From Labilibaculum filiforme (GTDB lineage Bacteria > Bacteroidota > Bacteroidia > Bacteroidales > Marinifilaceae), in contig NZ_MVDD01000001.1 of NCBI RefSeq assembly GCF_002843315.1, positions 1 to 64,000 on the forward strand: 64,000 bases of DNA, given 5' to 3'. The notes under the pieces were generated by a model that worked only from the letters and a program-made list of their open reading frames with translations, ran no database searches and was not told the origin of the DNA. Positions 1 through 6,980 of the stretch are shown here, in pieces (the first letter of the stretch is position 1; each line of letters opens with the position of its first letter). The position numbers were made by a program, and so were the translations under genes.

Positions 1-67
1 CTTCTATTGCAACTTTTGCTTTAAATGTTGAGCTAAATTTACGACGTGTTCTTTTCATTTTTTCCAT
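1..67 (-). CDS. IS3-family transposase OrfA, N-terminal fragment (runs off the window)
   Basis: Only the first 22 codons are visible, from an ATG at 67 (a second in-frame ATG is at 58). The peptide reads MEKMKRTRRKFSSTFKAKVA and then continues off the left edge. The pattern KRTRRKFSxxFKAKVAIEA is the hallmark start of IS3/IS150-type OrfA proteins, whose N-terminal helix-turn-helix binds the element's ends. In this family OrfA is usually joined to the DDE integrase OrfB by a -1 frameshift; neither the frameshift site nor OrfB is in view. Confidence 0.75.
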   Translation of the reverse strand, partial: MEKMKRTRRKFSSTFKAKVAIE

Positions 68-122
68 GAGTTTAATTTACATTATTTTTCAATTAAGCTC
101 CTGGTCTAATTTTCTTAGGGTA
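1..122 (-). mobile_element. Edge of an IS3-family insertion sequence
   Basis: The window opens inside an insertion sequence that reads leftward. It shows the first codons of an OrfA-type transposase (1-67) and, outside it, a terminal sequence at about 103-121 (plus strand ggtctaattttcttaggg) resembling IS3-family ends; a related GTCCAAC-TTTT-GGGGT sequence occurs at 2398-2425. The exact tip is uncertain by a few bases (about 119-124), because only one end is visible and the target duplication cannot be compared. The element lies inside a peptidase gene whose remnant follows directly at 123-458. Confidence 0.7.
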
Positions 123-458
123 TTATAGAAGTACTTCAAAAAGGTTGGTATATTTCCATTCTGGAAATGCGAATATGGGAATAATTGCACTTGATGCTAC
201 CAAAATTTTATCGGTAAGATTAACCTCTACATTAATTCCTGTAATTCGGCAATTCAATAAAAATTCCTGAATTTTATGTTCGAAACGATTTTTCTCTTCC
301 ATCGAAAGTGCATTGTAAAATACAACTTTATCAATTAAAATTATTCTCCATTCTTTCGGAAAAGGTGTCGTTGGACTTTTCCAAGCACTCTTCTTATTTT
401 TCCATAGTAAAAACAAGATAAATACGGCAATAAGAATTATTACAAGAATCTCTGTCAT
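123..458 (-). pseudogene. MtfA-like zinc peptidase (M90 family), truncated by the insertion sequence
   Basis: The 111 residues match in layout the N-terminal part of MtfA/M90 glucose-regulated metallopeptidases. There is an N-terminal membrane helix (residues 4-19), then a conserved block with 'FYNALSMEEKNRFEHKIQEF', 'LTDKILVASSAIIPIF' and 'WKYTNLFEVLL'. In intact relatives that last motif continues as YPxxF and is followed by the HExxH zinc site. Here a stop codon comes immediately after EVLL, exactly where the IS3-like end begins. The catalytic half is therefore missing and should lie left of the insertion sequence, outside the window. It is divergent from the symporter gene at 711. Confidence 0.7.
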
Positions 459-513
459 GAGTAAAAATTTTAGATGAAGGAAAACTCCCTATTTAGTTAT
501 ATTAAAAATAAAT

Positions 514-533
514 ATAAGAAATGCATTTCTTAT
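514..533. promoter_or_regulatory. Perfect 20-bp palindrome in a divergent intergenic region
   Basis: The sequence ATAAGAAATGCATTTCTTAT is its own reverse complement. It lies between the divergently read peptidase remnant (start at 458) and the symporter gene (start at 711). A symmetric site in such a place could be a dimeric regulator's operator; no regulator is identified and no function is shown. Confidence 0.35.
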
Positions 534-710
534 GTTACGTCTCTATCAAATAAATTATGATTATATAGATATATTCTAAACGCTATCTACACATTCAAAC
601 TTAAACCTTACTAGTTTGTTGATTCCTTGCTGTCTTTTAAAAATTATCCTTTATCTTAGGGAGATTTTAAATAAATCTATCAAGCTTAAATTACTAATCC
701 CCTATTTTTT

Positions 711-2381
711 ATGCACAAACTAAACGACTTTTTAGCCGGAATTGAAATCTATTTAGGAGGAAGCAATTGGTTTACTCTTTTGCTACTTTTCACTGGTGTT
801 TTCTTCACCATATACCTTAAGTTTCCACAAATTCGATTTTTTAAGCACGCTTTACGAGTAGTTCGAGGAAAATACGATAAGCCCGGCGAAAAAGGAGATG
901 CATCACATTTTCAAGCTTTAACTACGGCACTTTCTGGAACTGTTGGAACCGGTAATATTGCCGGTGTTGCTTTTGCTATTTATTTGGGAGGACCTGCTGC
1001 CTTATTCTGGATGCTGGTAACTGCTTTTTTGGGTATGACCACTAAATTTGTTGAGGTTACCCTATCGCATAAGTATCGCGAAACGGATGAAAAAGGATTC
1101 ATTTCCGGTGGACCGATGTACTACATGAAAAACAAACTTAAAATGCCTTGGCTTGCGGGTTTCTTTGCCGCAATGACCATTGTTTCCTCTTTTGGAACGG
1201 GTAGTTTGCCACAAATAAATTCCATATCTAGTTCGCTTTATTCTACTTTTGGTTTCGATCAAATGATTACTGGAGCCGTATTGGCCGTATTACTTGCCTT
1301 TGTAATTTTAGGAGGAATTAAAAGAATTGTGAAAGTTACCGACAAGTTGGTTCCAGCAATGGCTTTAATCTATTTTGTTGGTGCGATATCTGTAATTTTG
1401 TACAATTACGAAAATATTGTTCCTTCTTTGGTTTCGGTATTTGCAAATGTATTTACCGGCACAGCAGCCACAGGTGGTTTTCTAGGAGCTGGTTTTGCTT
1501 ATGCATTTAACCGTGGGGTAAACCGTGGTTTATTTAGTAATGAGGCCGGACAAGGTTCTGCTCCAATTGCTCACGCCGCTGCCCGAACCGAAGAACCCGT
1601 ATCGGAAGGAATGGTTGCTATCCTAGAACCATTTATTGATACTATTATTATTTGTTCCTTAACTGGTTTAGTAATCCTATCATCGGGAGTTTGGCAAGAA
1701 AAACTTCCCAACCGTTTTCAAACTACCGATATGGTAATTATGGCCGACCAGTATGACGATTCTAATGAGGAGGATCAAGAAAAGCTTTATAACTATTTAA
1801 TTGGAAAATCAGATTTACCAGTATTCAATGGAGAATTGAATGTAGAAAATGGAATTATTCAAAATCCTCTTTCTATTATCAACTCTCGTTCCATTGCCGA
1901 AGAAGTTAAAGTCTATAATTTAAATGATGAAGCCTTTTCCGGAGTCATTACCATAAAATCCGGTAAAAATATATCCGATAACGAGACATATTTCGAAGGA
2001 AATTCATTAGTGCATTCGGCTCCCTTAACTGCCGAAGCATTCACACGAAGTTTATTGGGAGAATGGGGAAAATGGATTGTATCTATTGGTTTACTCCTAT
2101 TCGCCTTTTCAACAGCAATTGCATGGGCATATTACGGAGGCCGATCGGTAACCTATCTTTTCGGAGCTAAAGGTGTTCTTCCCTATCGAATAATTTATTG
2201 TATTGCATTCTTTATTGCCTCTTTTGCAGATACAACCATTATCTGGACCCTTTCGGGGATTACCATTGCACTAATGGCACTTCCCAATTTAGTAGGAATA
2301 TTAATGCTTCATAAAGACATGAAAGGAACTATGAATACCTATCTGGATAAATTTTCGAAAGAACATCCCGGAGATATTTAA
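711..2381 (+). CDS. Sodium:alanine symporter family protein (AlsT/AgcS)
   Basis: An inner-membrane transporter of the alanine/glycine:cation symporter family, which takes up small neutral amino acids with Na+. The hydrophobic helices are evident throughout, and the family signature [17 protein letters not shown] starts at F275. The [12 protein letters not shown] motif near residue 80 is the usual substrate/ion-site motif. At 556 residues it is longer than typical 450-480-residue members; the excess is a hydrophilic, acidic insert at about residues 345-450, before the last membrane helices. Substrate identity cannot be read from sequence. The gene is single and ends just before a hairpin terminator at 2401. 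Confidence 0.9.
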   Translation: MHKLNDFLAGIEIYLGGSNWFTLLLLFTGVFFTIYLKFPQIRFFKHALRVVRGKYDKPGEKGDASHFQALTTALSGTVGTGNIAGVAFAIYLGGPAALFWMLVTAFLGMTTKFVEVTLSHKYRETDEKGFISGGPMYYMKNKLKMPWLAGFFAAMTIVSSFGTGSLPQINSISSSLYSTFGFDQMITGAVLAVLLAFVILGGIKRIVKVTDKLVPAMALIYFVGAISVILYNYENIVPSLVSVFANVFTGTAATGGFLGAGFAYAFNRGVNRGLFSNEAGQGSAPIAHAAARTEEPVSEGMVAILEPFIDTIIICSLTGLVILSSGVWQEKLPNRFQTTDMVIMADQYDDSNEEDQEKLYNYLIGKSDLPVFNGELNVENGIIQNPLSIINSRSIAEEVKVYNLNDEAFSGVITIKSGKNISDNETYFEGNSLVHSAPLTAEAFTRSLLGEWGKWIVSIGLLLFAFSTAIAWAYYGGRSVTYLFGAKGVLPYRIIYCIAFFIASFADTTIIWTLSGITIALMALPNLVGILMLHKDMKGTMNTYLDKFSKEHPGDI

Positions 2382-2397
2382 ATCCACAACGAAGAGA

Positions 2398-2440
2398 TGA
2401 AGTGAACCCCAAAAGTTGGACACAACATTTGGGGTGTTTT
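2398..2440 (+). terminator. Hairpin terminator overlapping an IS3-like end remnant
   Basis: The arms ACCCCAAA and TTTGGGGT, with an inner GTTG/CAAC pair, precede a run of eight T residues. It begins 17 bases after the symporter stop and should terminate that transcript. The left part, TGAAGTGAACCCC followed by AAAAGTTGGACA, also resembles the terminal inverted repeat of IS3-family elements, yet no transposase remnant follows. Confidence 0.7.
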
Positions 2441-2626
2441 TTTTGTATTTTAACCAATGCAATAAAATAGTAAGCTATACGAGCTTATAAAGCTATAAAA
2501 TAGCAAATTAAAATATGAAGCACATTTATAACAATGCACGAGATAATGCCTTGTTCTTAATAAGTACACTTGCCTGTACAGATAATGAACTTCTATTTAA
2601 AAAAAATGAAAATTATAGAATTATTT

Positions 2627-2651
2627 GGCTGTTTCAAATACCAAAACAGCC
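2627..2651 (-). terminator. Hairpin downstream of the pentapeptide-repeat gene
   Basis: A perfect 8-bp stem (GGCTGTTT/AAACAGCC) lies 10 bases past the stop of the minus-strand gene at 2661. There is no clean T-run on either side, so terminator activity is less certain than the stem itself. Confidence 0.45.
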
Positions 2652-2660
2652 TACTTCTAT

Positions 2661-3233
2661 TTATTCAATTTCGATATCGAACTGACTTAATAAACCTGCT
2701 ACTCCCGACAAGGAAAATTTTGCTTTTTTTACTTTATTGATTTCAGGATTAATTAGATAGTTAAAAGAACTTCGTAAGTCCGCTTTTTCAATATTTGTAT
2801 ATTCGAAAACAGTTCTACTCAAATCACAATCATCTAGTATGGATCCGGAGAGATCCGTCTCGGAAAAATCTACTTCCTGCAAATTGCAATTCCTAAATTT
2901 AGTACCCTTTAATTTCAATTTGTAAAAAGAAGCTAGTTTCAACTGGCAATTTTCAAACTGCACCGATAGCAGCAATTGATTACAATCTTGAAATCCTAGT
3001 CCTAGCATTTTACAACTTTTAAAAAGTACATCGCGAAAAGCAGTAAAATTTAATTTAGCCAGACTTAAATCGCATTCTTCAAACTCACATTCGAGAAAAA
3101 TGTTCTCGGACAATTCGCTGTTGGCAAATGAGCAATTCACAAAACGACAATTCTCATACTCTCCTTTAGGTAAAGCCTCCGAGGTATAATTTTTTTTCTC
3201 AAAAACCTGATCTTCTATATATACTTTTGGCAT
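2661..3233 (-). CDS. Pentapeptide-repeat protein
   Basis: The 190-residue protein is mostly tandem A(D/N)LxF-type five-residue units, for example CRFVNCSF, CEFEECDLSLAKL, TKFRNCNLQEVDFSETDLSGSILDDCDLS. These fold into a right-handed quadrilateral beta-helix. The repeats run from about residue 25 to 155 and a short tail ends in FSLSGVAGLLSQFDIEIE. Length and tail resemble Qnr/MfpA-like proteins, which mimic DNA and bind gyrase, but many pentapeptide proteins of this size have unknown roles. No signal peptide, so probably cytosolic. The start sits 23 bases from the end of the PhzF-like gene on the same strand. Confidence 0.85.
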   Translation of the reverse strand: MPKVYIEDQVFEKKNYTSEALPKGEYENCRFVNCSFANSELSENIFLECEFEECDLSLAKLNFTAFRDVLFKSCKMLGLGFQDCNQLLLSVQFENCQLKLASFYKLKLKGTKFRNCNLQEVDFSETDLSGSILDDCDLSRTVFEYTNIEKADLRSSFNYLINPEINKVKKAKFSLSGVAGLLSQFDIEIE

Positions 3234-3256
3234 AATTTCATTTTAATTTCTTCACT

Positions 3257-4060
3257 CTAATCCCTTTCACACTGTTGTAATATAATTTCTCCAACGCTGT
3301 AGGTAACGGCATTTCCACGAAGCAGAACGCGATCCTTCTTATTGGTACAAAATAAAACACCATGACGATCGGATAGCTGATGAGCTAGTAAATCTTTCTT
3401 TTTCAGCCGATTGCTCCAAAAAGGAACTAAACTGCAATGCGCCGATCCCGTAACTGGATCTTCAAAAATACTCGCTCCAGGAGTAAAAAATCTGGATACA
3501 AAATCTGCTTCGTCTCCCAAAGCTGTACAAACAATTCCTCCATGGCCTAAATCGATTTGCTCCAATTTATTTTTATCGGGGCGCAAAGCCTTTATTTCCG
3601 CTTCCGAATTGTAAACCAATACATAATCTCTGGCCAAATAAACTTCCTTGGGCTGTATATTTAAACTCTCCTTAATAATTTCGGGCAATATTGCCACTTT
3701 TGGCATCCGAAAAGGAAAGTTAAGTACATATTTACCGGCCTCGAAACTTACCTGCAATTCTCCACTTGCCGACTGAAAACGAATAAGTTCGCCAGTATAT
3801 CCTAAATGTTTTTTGATTACATGAGCCGTTGCTAAAGTTGCATGCCCGCATAAATCCATCTCTACTTCAGGAGTAAACCACCTTATCTGAAAATCATTTT
3901 CATGCGCCACAAAAAAAGCAGTTTCGGCTAAATTATTCTCTTTTGTAATGGACAACATAATTTCATTAGGCAACCATTCCTCTAATGGAATTACACAAGC
4001 AGGGTTACCTCCAAACAATTTATTGGTAAAAGCATCGATATGATATTTCTGCAGTTTCAT
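3257..4060 (-). CDS. PhzF-family isomerase/epimerase-like protein
   Basis: A 267-residue member of the PhzF family, related to diaminopimelate epimerase. Family motifs are visible: the catalytic Glu in ENNLAETAFF (E46), the CGHATLATAH block at about residues 71-80, and the EDPVTGSAHC block at about 200. Family members catalyse proton-shift isomerisations; the actual substrate here is unknown, and there is no phenazine cluster around it. It lies between the MazG-like gene (7-base gap upstream) and the pentapeptide gene, all on the minus strand, so co-transcription is likely. Confidence 0.88.
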   Translation of the reverse strand: MKLQKYHIDAFTNKLFGGNPACVIPLEEWLPNEIMLSITKENNLAETAFFVAHENDFQIRWFTPEVEMDLCGHATLATAHVIKKHLGYTGELIRFQSASGELQVSFEAGKYVLNFPFRMPKVAILPEIIKESLNIQPKEVYLARDYVLVYNSEAEIKALRPDKNKLEQIDLGHGGIVCTALGDEADFVSRFFTPGASIFEDPVTGSAHCSLVPFWSNRLKKKDLLAHQLSDRHGVLFCTNKKDRVLLRGNAVTYSVGEIILQQCERD

Positions 4061-4067
4061 CGGCTAG

Positions 4068-4457
4068 CTATTTGTCTTCAAGTTTTAATATTTTTCCAAT
4101 TTCTGGTTTCGAGTACAATTCTGATTTAATTACCTTTCCATCTTCCCGATAGACTGGCTTCCCATTTTCATCTAATTTACTCATATTACTTCGATGAACT
4201 TCGTTAAAAATTTCTGCGTACTTGTCCTGAAGACCAAATTCAAGTACTGTACCCATAATTACATAATGAATATCTGCTAGTGCATCTGCCACCTCCACTA
4301 AATTACCCGATTTCCATGCTTCTTTCAGCTCATCCACCTCTTCTTGAATGATATTCTGTCTTAATTCACACCTTTCTTTTGCAGGAATTACTGGTGCTTT
4401 TTCAACATTTACACCAAATGCTTCGTGAAATTCATTCACCTTTTCTAATGCTGTCAT
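4068..4457 (-). CDS. MazG-like / HisE-like nucleoside triphosphate pyrophosphohydrolase
   Basis: A 129-residue all-alpha NTP-PPase-superfamily protein. The metal-binding pattern ExxxE...ExxD is present as E39-E40-xx-E43 and E55-xx-D58 (EEVDELKEAW and VEVADALADIHYV). Such enzymes hydrolyse nucleotides or phosphoribosyl-ATP to monophosphates plus pyrophosphate, often as house-cleaning enzymes. It is not next to other his genes, so a HisE role is unlikely. It lies 7 bases upstream of the PhzF-like gene and probably heads that operon. Confidence 0.85.
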   Translation of the reverse strand: MTALEKVNEFHEAFGVNVEKAPVIPAKERCELRQNIIQEEVDELKEAWKSGNLVEVADALADIHYVIMGTVLEFGLQDKYAEIFNEVHRSNMSKLDENGKPVYREDGKVIKSELYSKPEIGKILKLEDK

Positions 4458-4543
4458 AAGTTATTAATTCTAGATTTAATGCCGTGCTTTGTTTCGAAAT
4501 TTAAATATCACTAAATCTTTTTTAATAGCAGAATTCACTGCAC

Positions 4544-4571
4544 AAAAAAAGGCTGCAAAAAGTAGCCTTTA
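4544..4571 (-). terminator. Rho-independent terminator of the porin-like gene
   Basis: On the minus strand AAAGGCT and AGCCTTT pair around a TTTTT-containing loop and are followed by a T-run. It begins 20 bases past the stop of the gene at 4591. Confidence 0.75.
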
Positions 4572-4590
4572 CAATATTTTAGAGAATAGA

Positions 4591-5304
4591 TTACAGCGTA
4601 ATCGCAAAAGTTAAAAATAATTTTTCGCTAACCGGATTCAAAGTAAGACCGCCCCTTACAGGCAATGAAAACTGATCTGTAAATTTAATGGTATTGTACA
4701 TTGTCATGTTCATATTCACAACATTAATGGTATCGTCATACATCCCTTTAAAAGGAGTCATGCCCACCGCCCATGAGAATTTTTTTCCTCCAATAAAATT
4801 TGAATATCCAAATTCAAGATAGGTAGAATATTGTTGGTCATTATTTTCATCGCGATCCATTTCACCATAAAATAAAACAGATGCCATTATCGAAACTGGA
4901 AATTTTTCACAGCCTTTGTATTTCGTCGAAATATCGAATAAATGTACACTTTGCCTGCTATCAAAATCAAAAAACTTTGAATTGGAAAAATCAGGTGCCG
5001 GACAATAAAAATCGAATAAACTAAATTGAAATAGTGGTGTGTTGTATTGCAAATACAAATCGATTTCCTGATAACTCTCGTCGAACGAGTAGGCTCCCCA
5101 GGCACCAACAGTAAACTTTCCGCTTTGCAATTCGATGGTAGGCTCGATGGTTGGTGCTGTTCCACTATTGAATCCGCGCCACAAATGTCGACTAACCAAA
5201 TCAATCCTACTATTTACCTTGGTTTTTGATGGTAAATTGTCTGCTTTTACTCCCCCGCAGATTAGTAATAATCCTATCAAAACGATAGATTTAAAAAACT
5301 TCAT
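4591..5304 (-). CDS. Putative outer-membrane beta-barrel protein (TorF-like)
   Basis: The 237-residue protein starts with a signal peptide (MKFFKSIVLIGLLLICGGVKA), followed by alternating amphipathic strands and a C-terminal aromatic/hydrophobic strand ending FLTFAITL. The motif 'DLVSRHLWRGFNSGTAPTIEP' resembles the start of TorF-type and related porin-like proteins ('...S.YVFRG.S.....P..Q'). An outer-membrane location is inferred from this architecture; the ligand is unknown. It is monocistronic, bounded by a terminator at 4544. Confidence 0.65.
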   Translation of the reverse strand: MKFFKSIVLIGLLLICGGVKADNLPSKTKVNSRIDLVSRHLWRGFNSGTAPTIEPTIELQSGKFTVGAWGAYSFDESYQEIDLYLQYNTPLFQFSLFDFYCPAPDFSNSKFFDFDSRQSVHLFDISTKYKGCEKFPVSIMASVLFYGEMDRDENNDQQYSTYLEFGYSNFIGGKKFSWAVGMTPFKGMYDDTINVVNMNMTMYNTIKFTDQFSLPVRGGLTLNPVSEKLFLTFAITL

Positions 5305-5530
5305 CAGTAAAAATAATTAAGGTGTTGTTGTTTGTATAAAGAGAGTGTCCTTTTTAAAATAAATTTCCTTTTTATTTCGATCCGTATTCCCTCTTGTGTG
5401 TTTAAAATCGATGCAAAAATAGAAGAAAAAGAAGGCAGAAATCATGATAATTATCTTATTTATCAAGTGTTGTTAAACACAGATTCTGACTGATAAATGG
5501 CTCGTTAAATCAGCCAAAAATCGGGCATGA

Positions 5531-5562
5531 AAAAAGGAGAAAAGCACTTGCCCTTCTCCTTA
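5531..5562 (-). terminator. Terminator of the PspC gene
   Basis: Arms AAGGAGAA and TTCTCCTT (minus-strand order, loop GGGCAAGTGCTT) are followed by TTTTTT. It lies 22 bases beyond the stop of the gene at 5584. Confidence 0.75.
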
Positions 5563-5583
5563 TATATATTCCGAATGTATTTT

Positions 5584-5772
5584 CTAATAACTATCTGGTA
5601 ATATGAACCAAAGAATAAGATAAACTAATATGCCAGGAAATCCTGCACTAAAAATGGAAATCAATACATAAAGAATACGAACCAGACTAACATCTAATCC
5701 AAAATATTCAGCTATTCCTGCACAAACGCCTGCAATCATCTTATCCGATGATCGTCTCATTCTTTTTGACAT
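5584..5772 (-). CDS. Small PspC-domain membrane protein
   Basis: At 62 residues this is just a PspC domain: the basic N-terminus MSKRMRRSSDKMIAGVCAG, the motif 'GIAEYFGLDVSLVRILYVL', then a membrane helix ending in LILWFILP. PspC proteins act in envelope-stress responses by linking membrane damage to the phage-shock system in proteobacteria. Stand-alone short PspC proteins are common in Bacteroidota, where their partner is usually unknown. No pspA/pspB neighbour is seen. Confidence 0.88.
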   Translation of the reverse strand: MSKRMRRSSDKMIAGVCAGIAEYFGLDVSLVRILYVLISIFSAGFPGILVYLILWFILPDSY

Positions 5773-5847
5773 ATACTTTATTTTTTATTTCACACTTTCA
5801 TTTAAGCTACATCCACCTAAATTTTAGTCCGAAACAGTTACTCCAAA

Positions 5848-6102
5848 TTAATCATCAAACTCTTCGTCGTAAAGGTCTTCCTGATTATCTAACTCATCGT
5901 TATAGAAGGTTTCCGCCTCGTCCATCAAATCTTCAATAAGATTTTTATCTTCCGGGGTTTCCTCTAACCAATAAACTGTTTGATTGGAGTTAAAATCTTC
6001 CACATCACATTCAATAATACACTTTGGTGTACGAGTGTGAACAATAAAAAGAGTGTCTGGTAACTCTTGTGAATTGTCTGCTAATAAAAACTTTGGGAGC
6101 AT
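5848..6102 (-). CDS. Small acidic protein of unknown function
   Basis: I take the ATG at 6102 (peptide MLPKFLLADNSQELPDTLFI...) rather than the upstream in-frame ATG at 6174, because only the downstream part looks like a folded protein. The resulting 84 residues contain a hydrophobic beta-rich first half (FIVHTRTPKCIIECDV) and a strongly acidic tail, with about half of the last 30 residues Asp or Glu. I do not recognise a named family. It runs the same way as the neighbouring 6180-6500 frame. Confidence 0.6.
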   Translation of the reverse strand: MLPKFLLADNSQELPDTLFIVHTRTPKCIIECDVEDFNSNQTVYWLEETPEDKNLIEDLMDEAETFYNDELDNQEDLYDEEFDD

Positions 6103-6179
6103 AATTTTTAATTTAATTTCGTGGTGTAAATATAGGAAGAGATTGAACTCCAAGCAACAAAATAGACTTAACAATTTTT

Positions 6180-6500
6180 TTATTTCGTTTTTTTTATTTT
6201 TTGATACTCATAATTCACAATCATTTTCCTCATCCATAGCTTTTTCAATACCAATTTCAGACCAAAAACAAACAGCATTTTCACCTCCTTTTTGTTGCAA
6301 TAAATAGACATATCGTCTAAAATAAAATCATAAAAATTATTCTCTATTCCTAAATCGACAATTTTAATTGCCACATCACCATCCTGAGAGTATTTTTTAG
6401 GAAAACGAATAAATTTATCTCTTGCCTCCTCCCGATGTACATTTAGAATGCTATCGTAAATTACTTCCACAAGTTTAGAAGAACCGAAGTACAAAATCAA
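6180..6500 (-). CDS. Hypothetical protein
   Basis: A 106-residue frame with no recognised domain. The first two thirds (VEVIYDSILNVHREEARDKF, AIKIVDLGIENNFYDFILDDM) read like a mixed alpha/beta protein, and the C-terminus is very basic (KKLWMRKMIVNYEYQKIKKTK). No signal peptide is visible. It lies 78 bases upstream of the acidic small gene, on the same strand, so the two may be co-transcribed. Coding status is plausible but unproven. Confidence 0.45.
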   Translation of the reverse strand: MILYFGSSKLVEVIYDSILNVHREEARDKFIRFPKKYSQDGDVAIKIVDLGIENNFYDFILDDMSIYCNKKEVKMLFVFGLKLVLKKLWMRKMIVNYEYQKIKKTK

Positions 6501-6654
6501 TCATTTCCTGTTAATTATATCTTATCTTTTTGGAAGTGAAAGCATTTGTCTTCCTGAATCGTGAAAGATAAATAAGCTACTAAAACTCAAAATTCCCCTT
6601 TCATTAAAGCCGGAAAAAGTAATTCTCCGGCTAAGATTTCTTGAAAAGAATAAA

Positions 6655-6682
6655 TAAAAAAGACAAATAGGTCTTTTTTTTA
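6655..6682. terminator. Short A/T-flanked hairpin, possible bidirectional terminator
   Basis: AAAAAAGAC and GTCTTTTTTT pair around a 6-base loop, giving a T-run in both directions. No adjacent gene obviously needs it on either strand, which is why a nearby RNA transcript is suspected. Confidence 0.5.
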
Positions 6683-6805
6683 TTCTCTTCCTGTTGGATT
6701 ACAAAAAATTTCTGTCTAAACTTGTATCAGATAAACAGATTACTATATCCTATTTTTAGCAATCAGCAACTTTCTTCAAAATAACAAAAGGTCTTTGTTT
6801 ATGTG

Positions 6806-6819
6806 TACAACATGTTGTA
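6806..6819. promoter_or_regulatory. Perfect 14-bp palindrome
   Basis: TACAACATGTTGTA is fully self-complementary. It sits about 160 bases upstream of the flavoreductase start. It could be an operator for a dimeric regulator; nothing else supports this. Confidence 0.3.
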
Positions 6820-6892
6820 TGTGCATAGAAAGTATTGTTATGCATAAAGGATGAGCTTAAATTGACGAATTAGATATTGGAATATTCTCAAG

Positions 6893-6923
6893 AGCCTTTT
6901 TGCTATAGCAAAAAGGCTTTTTT
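6893..6923 (+). terminator. Strong terminator upstream of the flavoreductase gene
   Basis: GCCTTTTTGC and GCAAAAAGGC form a perfect 10-bp stem with a TATA loop, followed by six T residues. It lies 58 bases before the start codon at 6981. With no plus-strand gene upstream, it ends either a small RNA or an attenuated leader transcript. Confidence 0.75.
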
Positions 6924-6980
6924 ATATCCAAAGCAATGATCTACTAACAAACTCCAAGAATATATTTATTGACAACTATA

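Larger units (their letters stand above)
6501..6980. other. Gene-free stretch with three hairpins
   Basis: No convincing protein frame is present on either strand. The stretch holds a 7-bp hairpin at 6608-6632 (AGCCGGA/TCCGGCT), a short hairpin with A and T runs at 6655-6682, a 14-bp perfect palindrome at 6806-6819, and a strong terminator at 6893-6923. The last points rightward with no gene upstream of it on the plus strand, so a small RNA or a 5' leader of the flavoreductase gene is possible. Confidence 0.5.
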
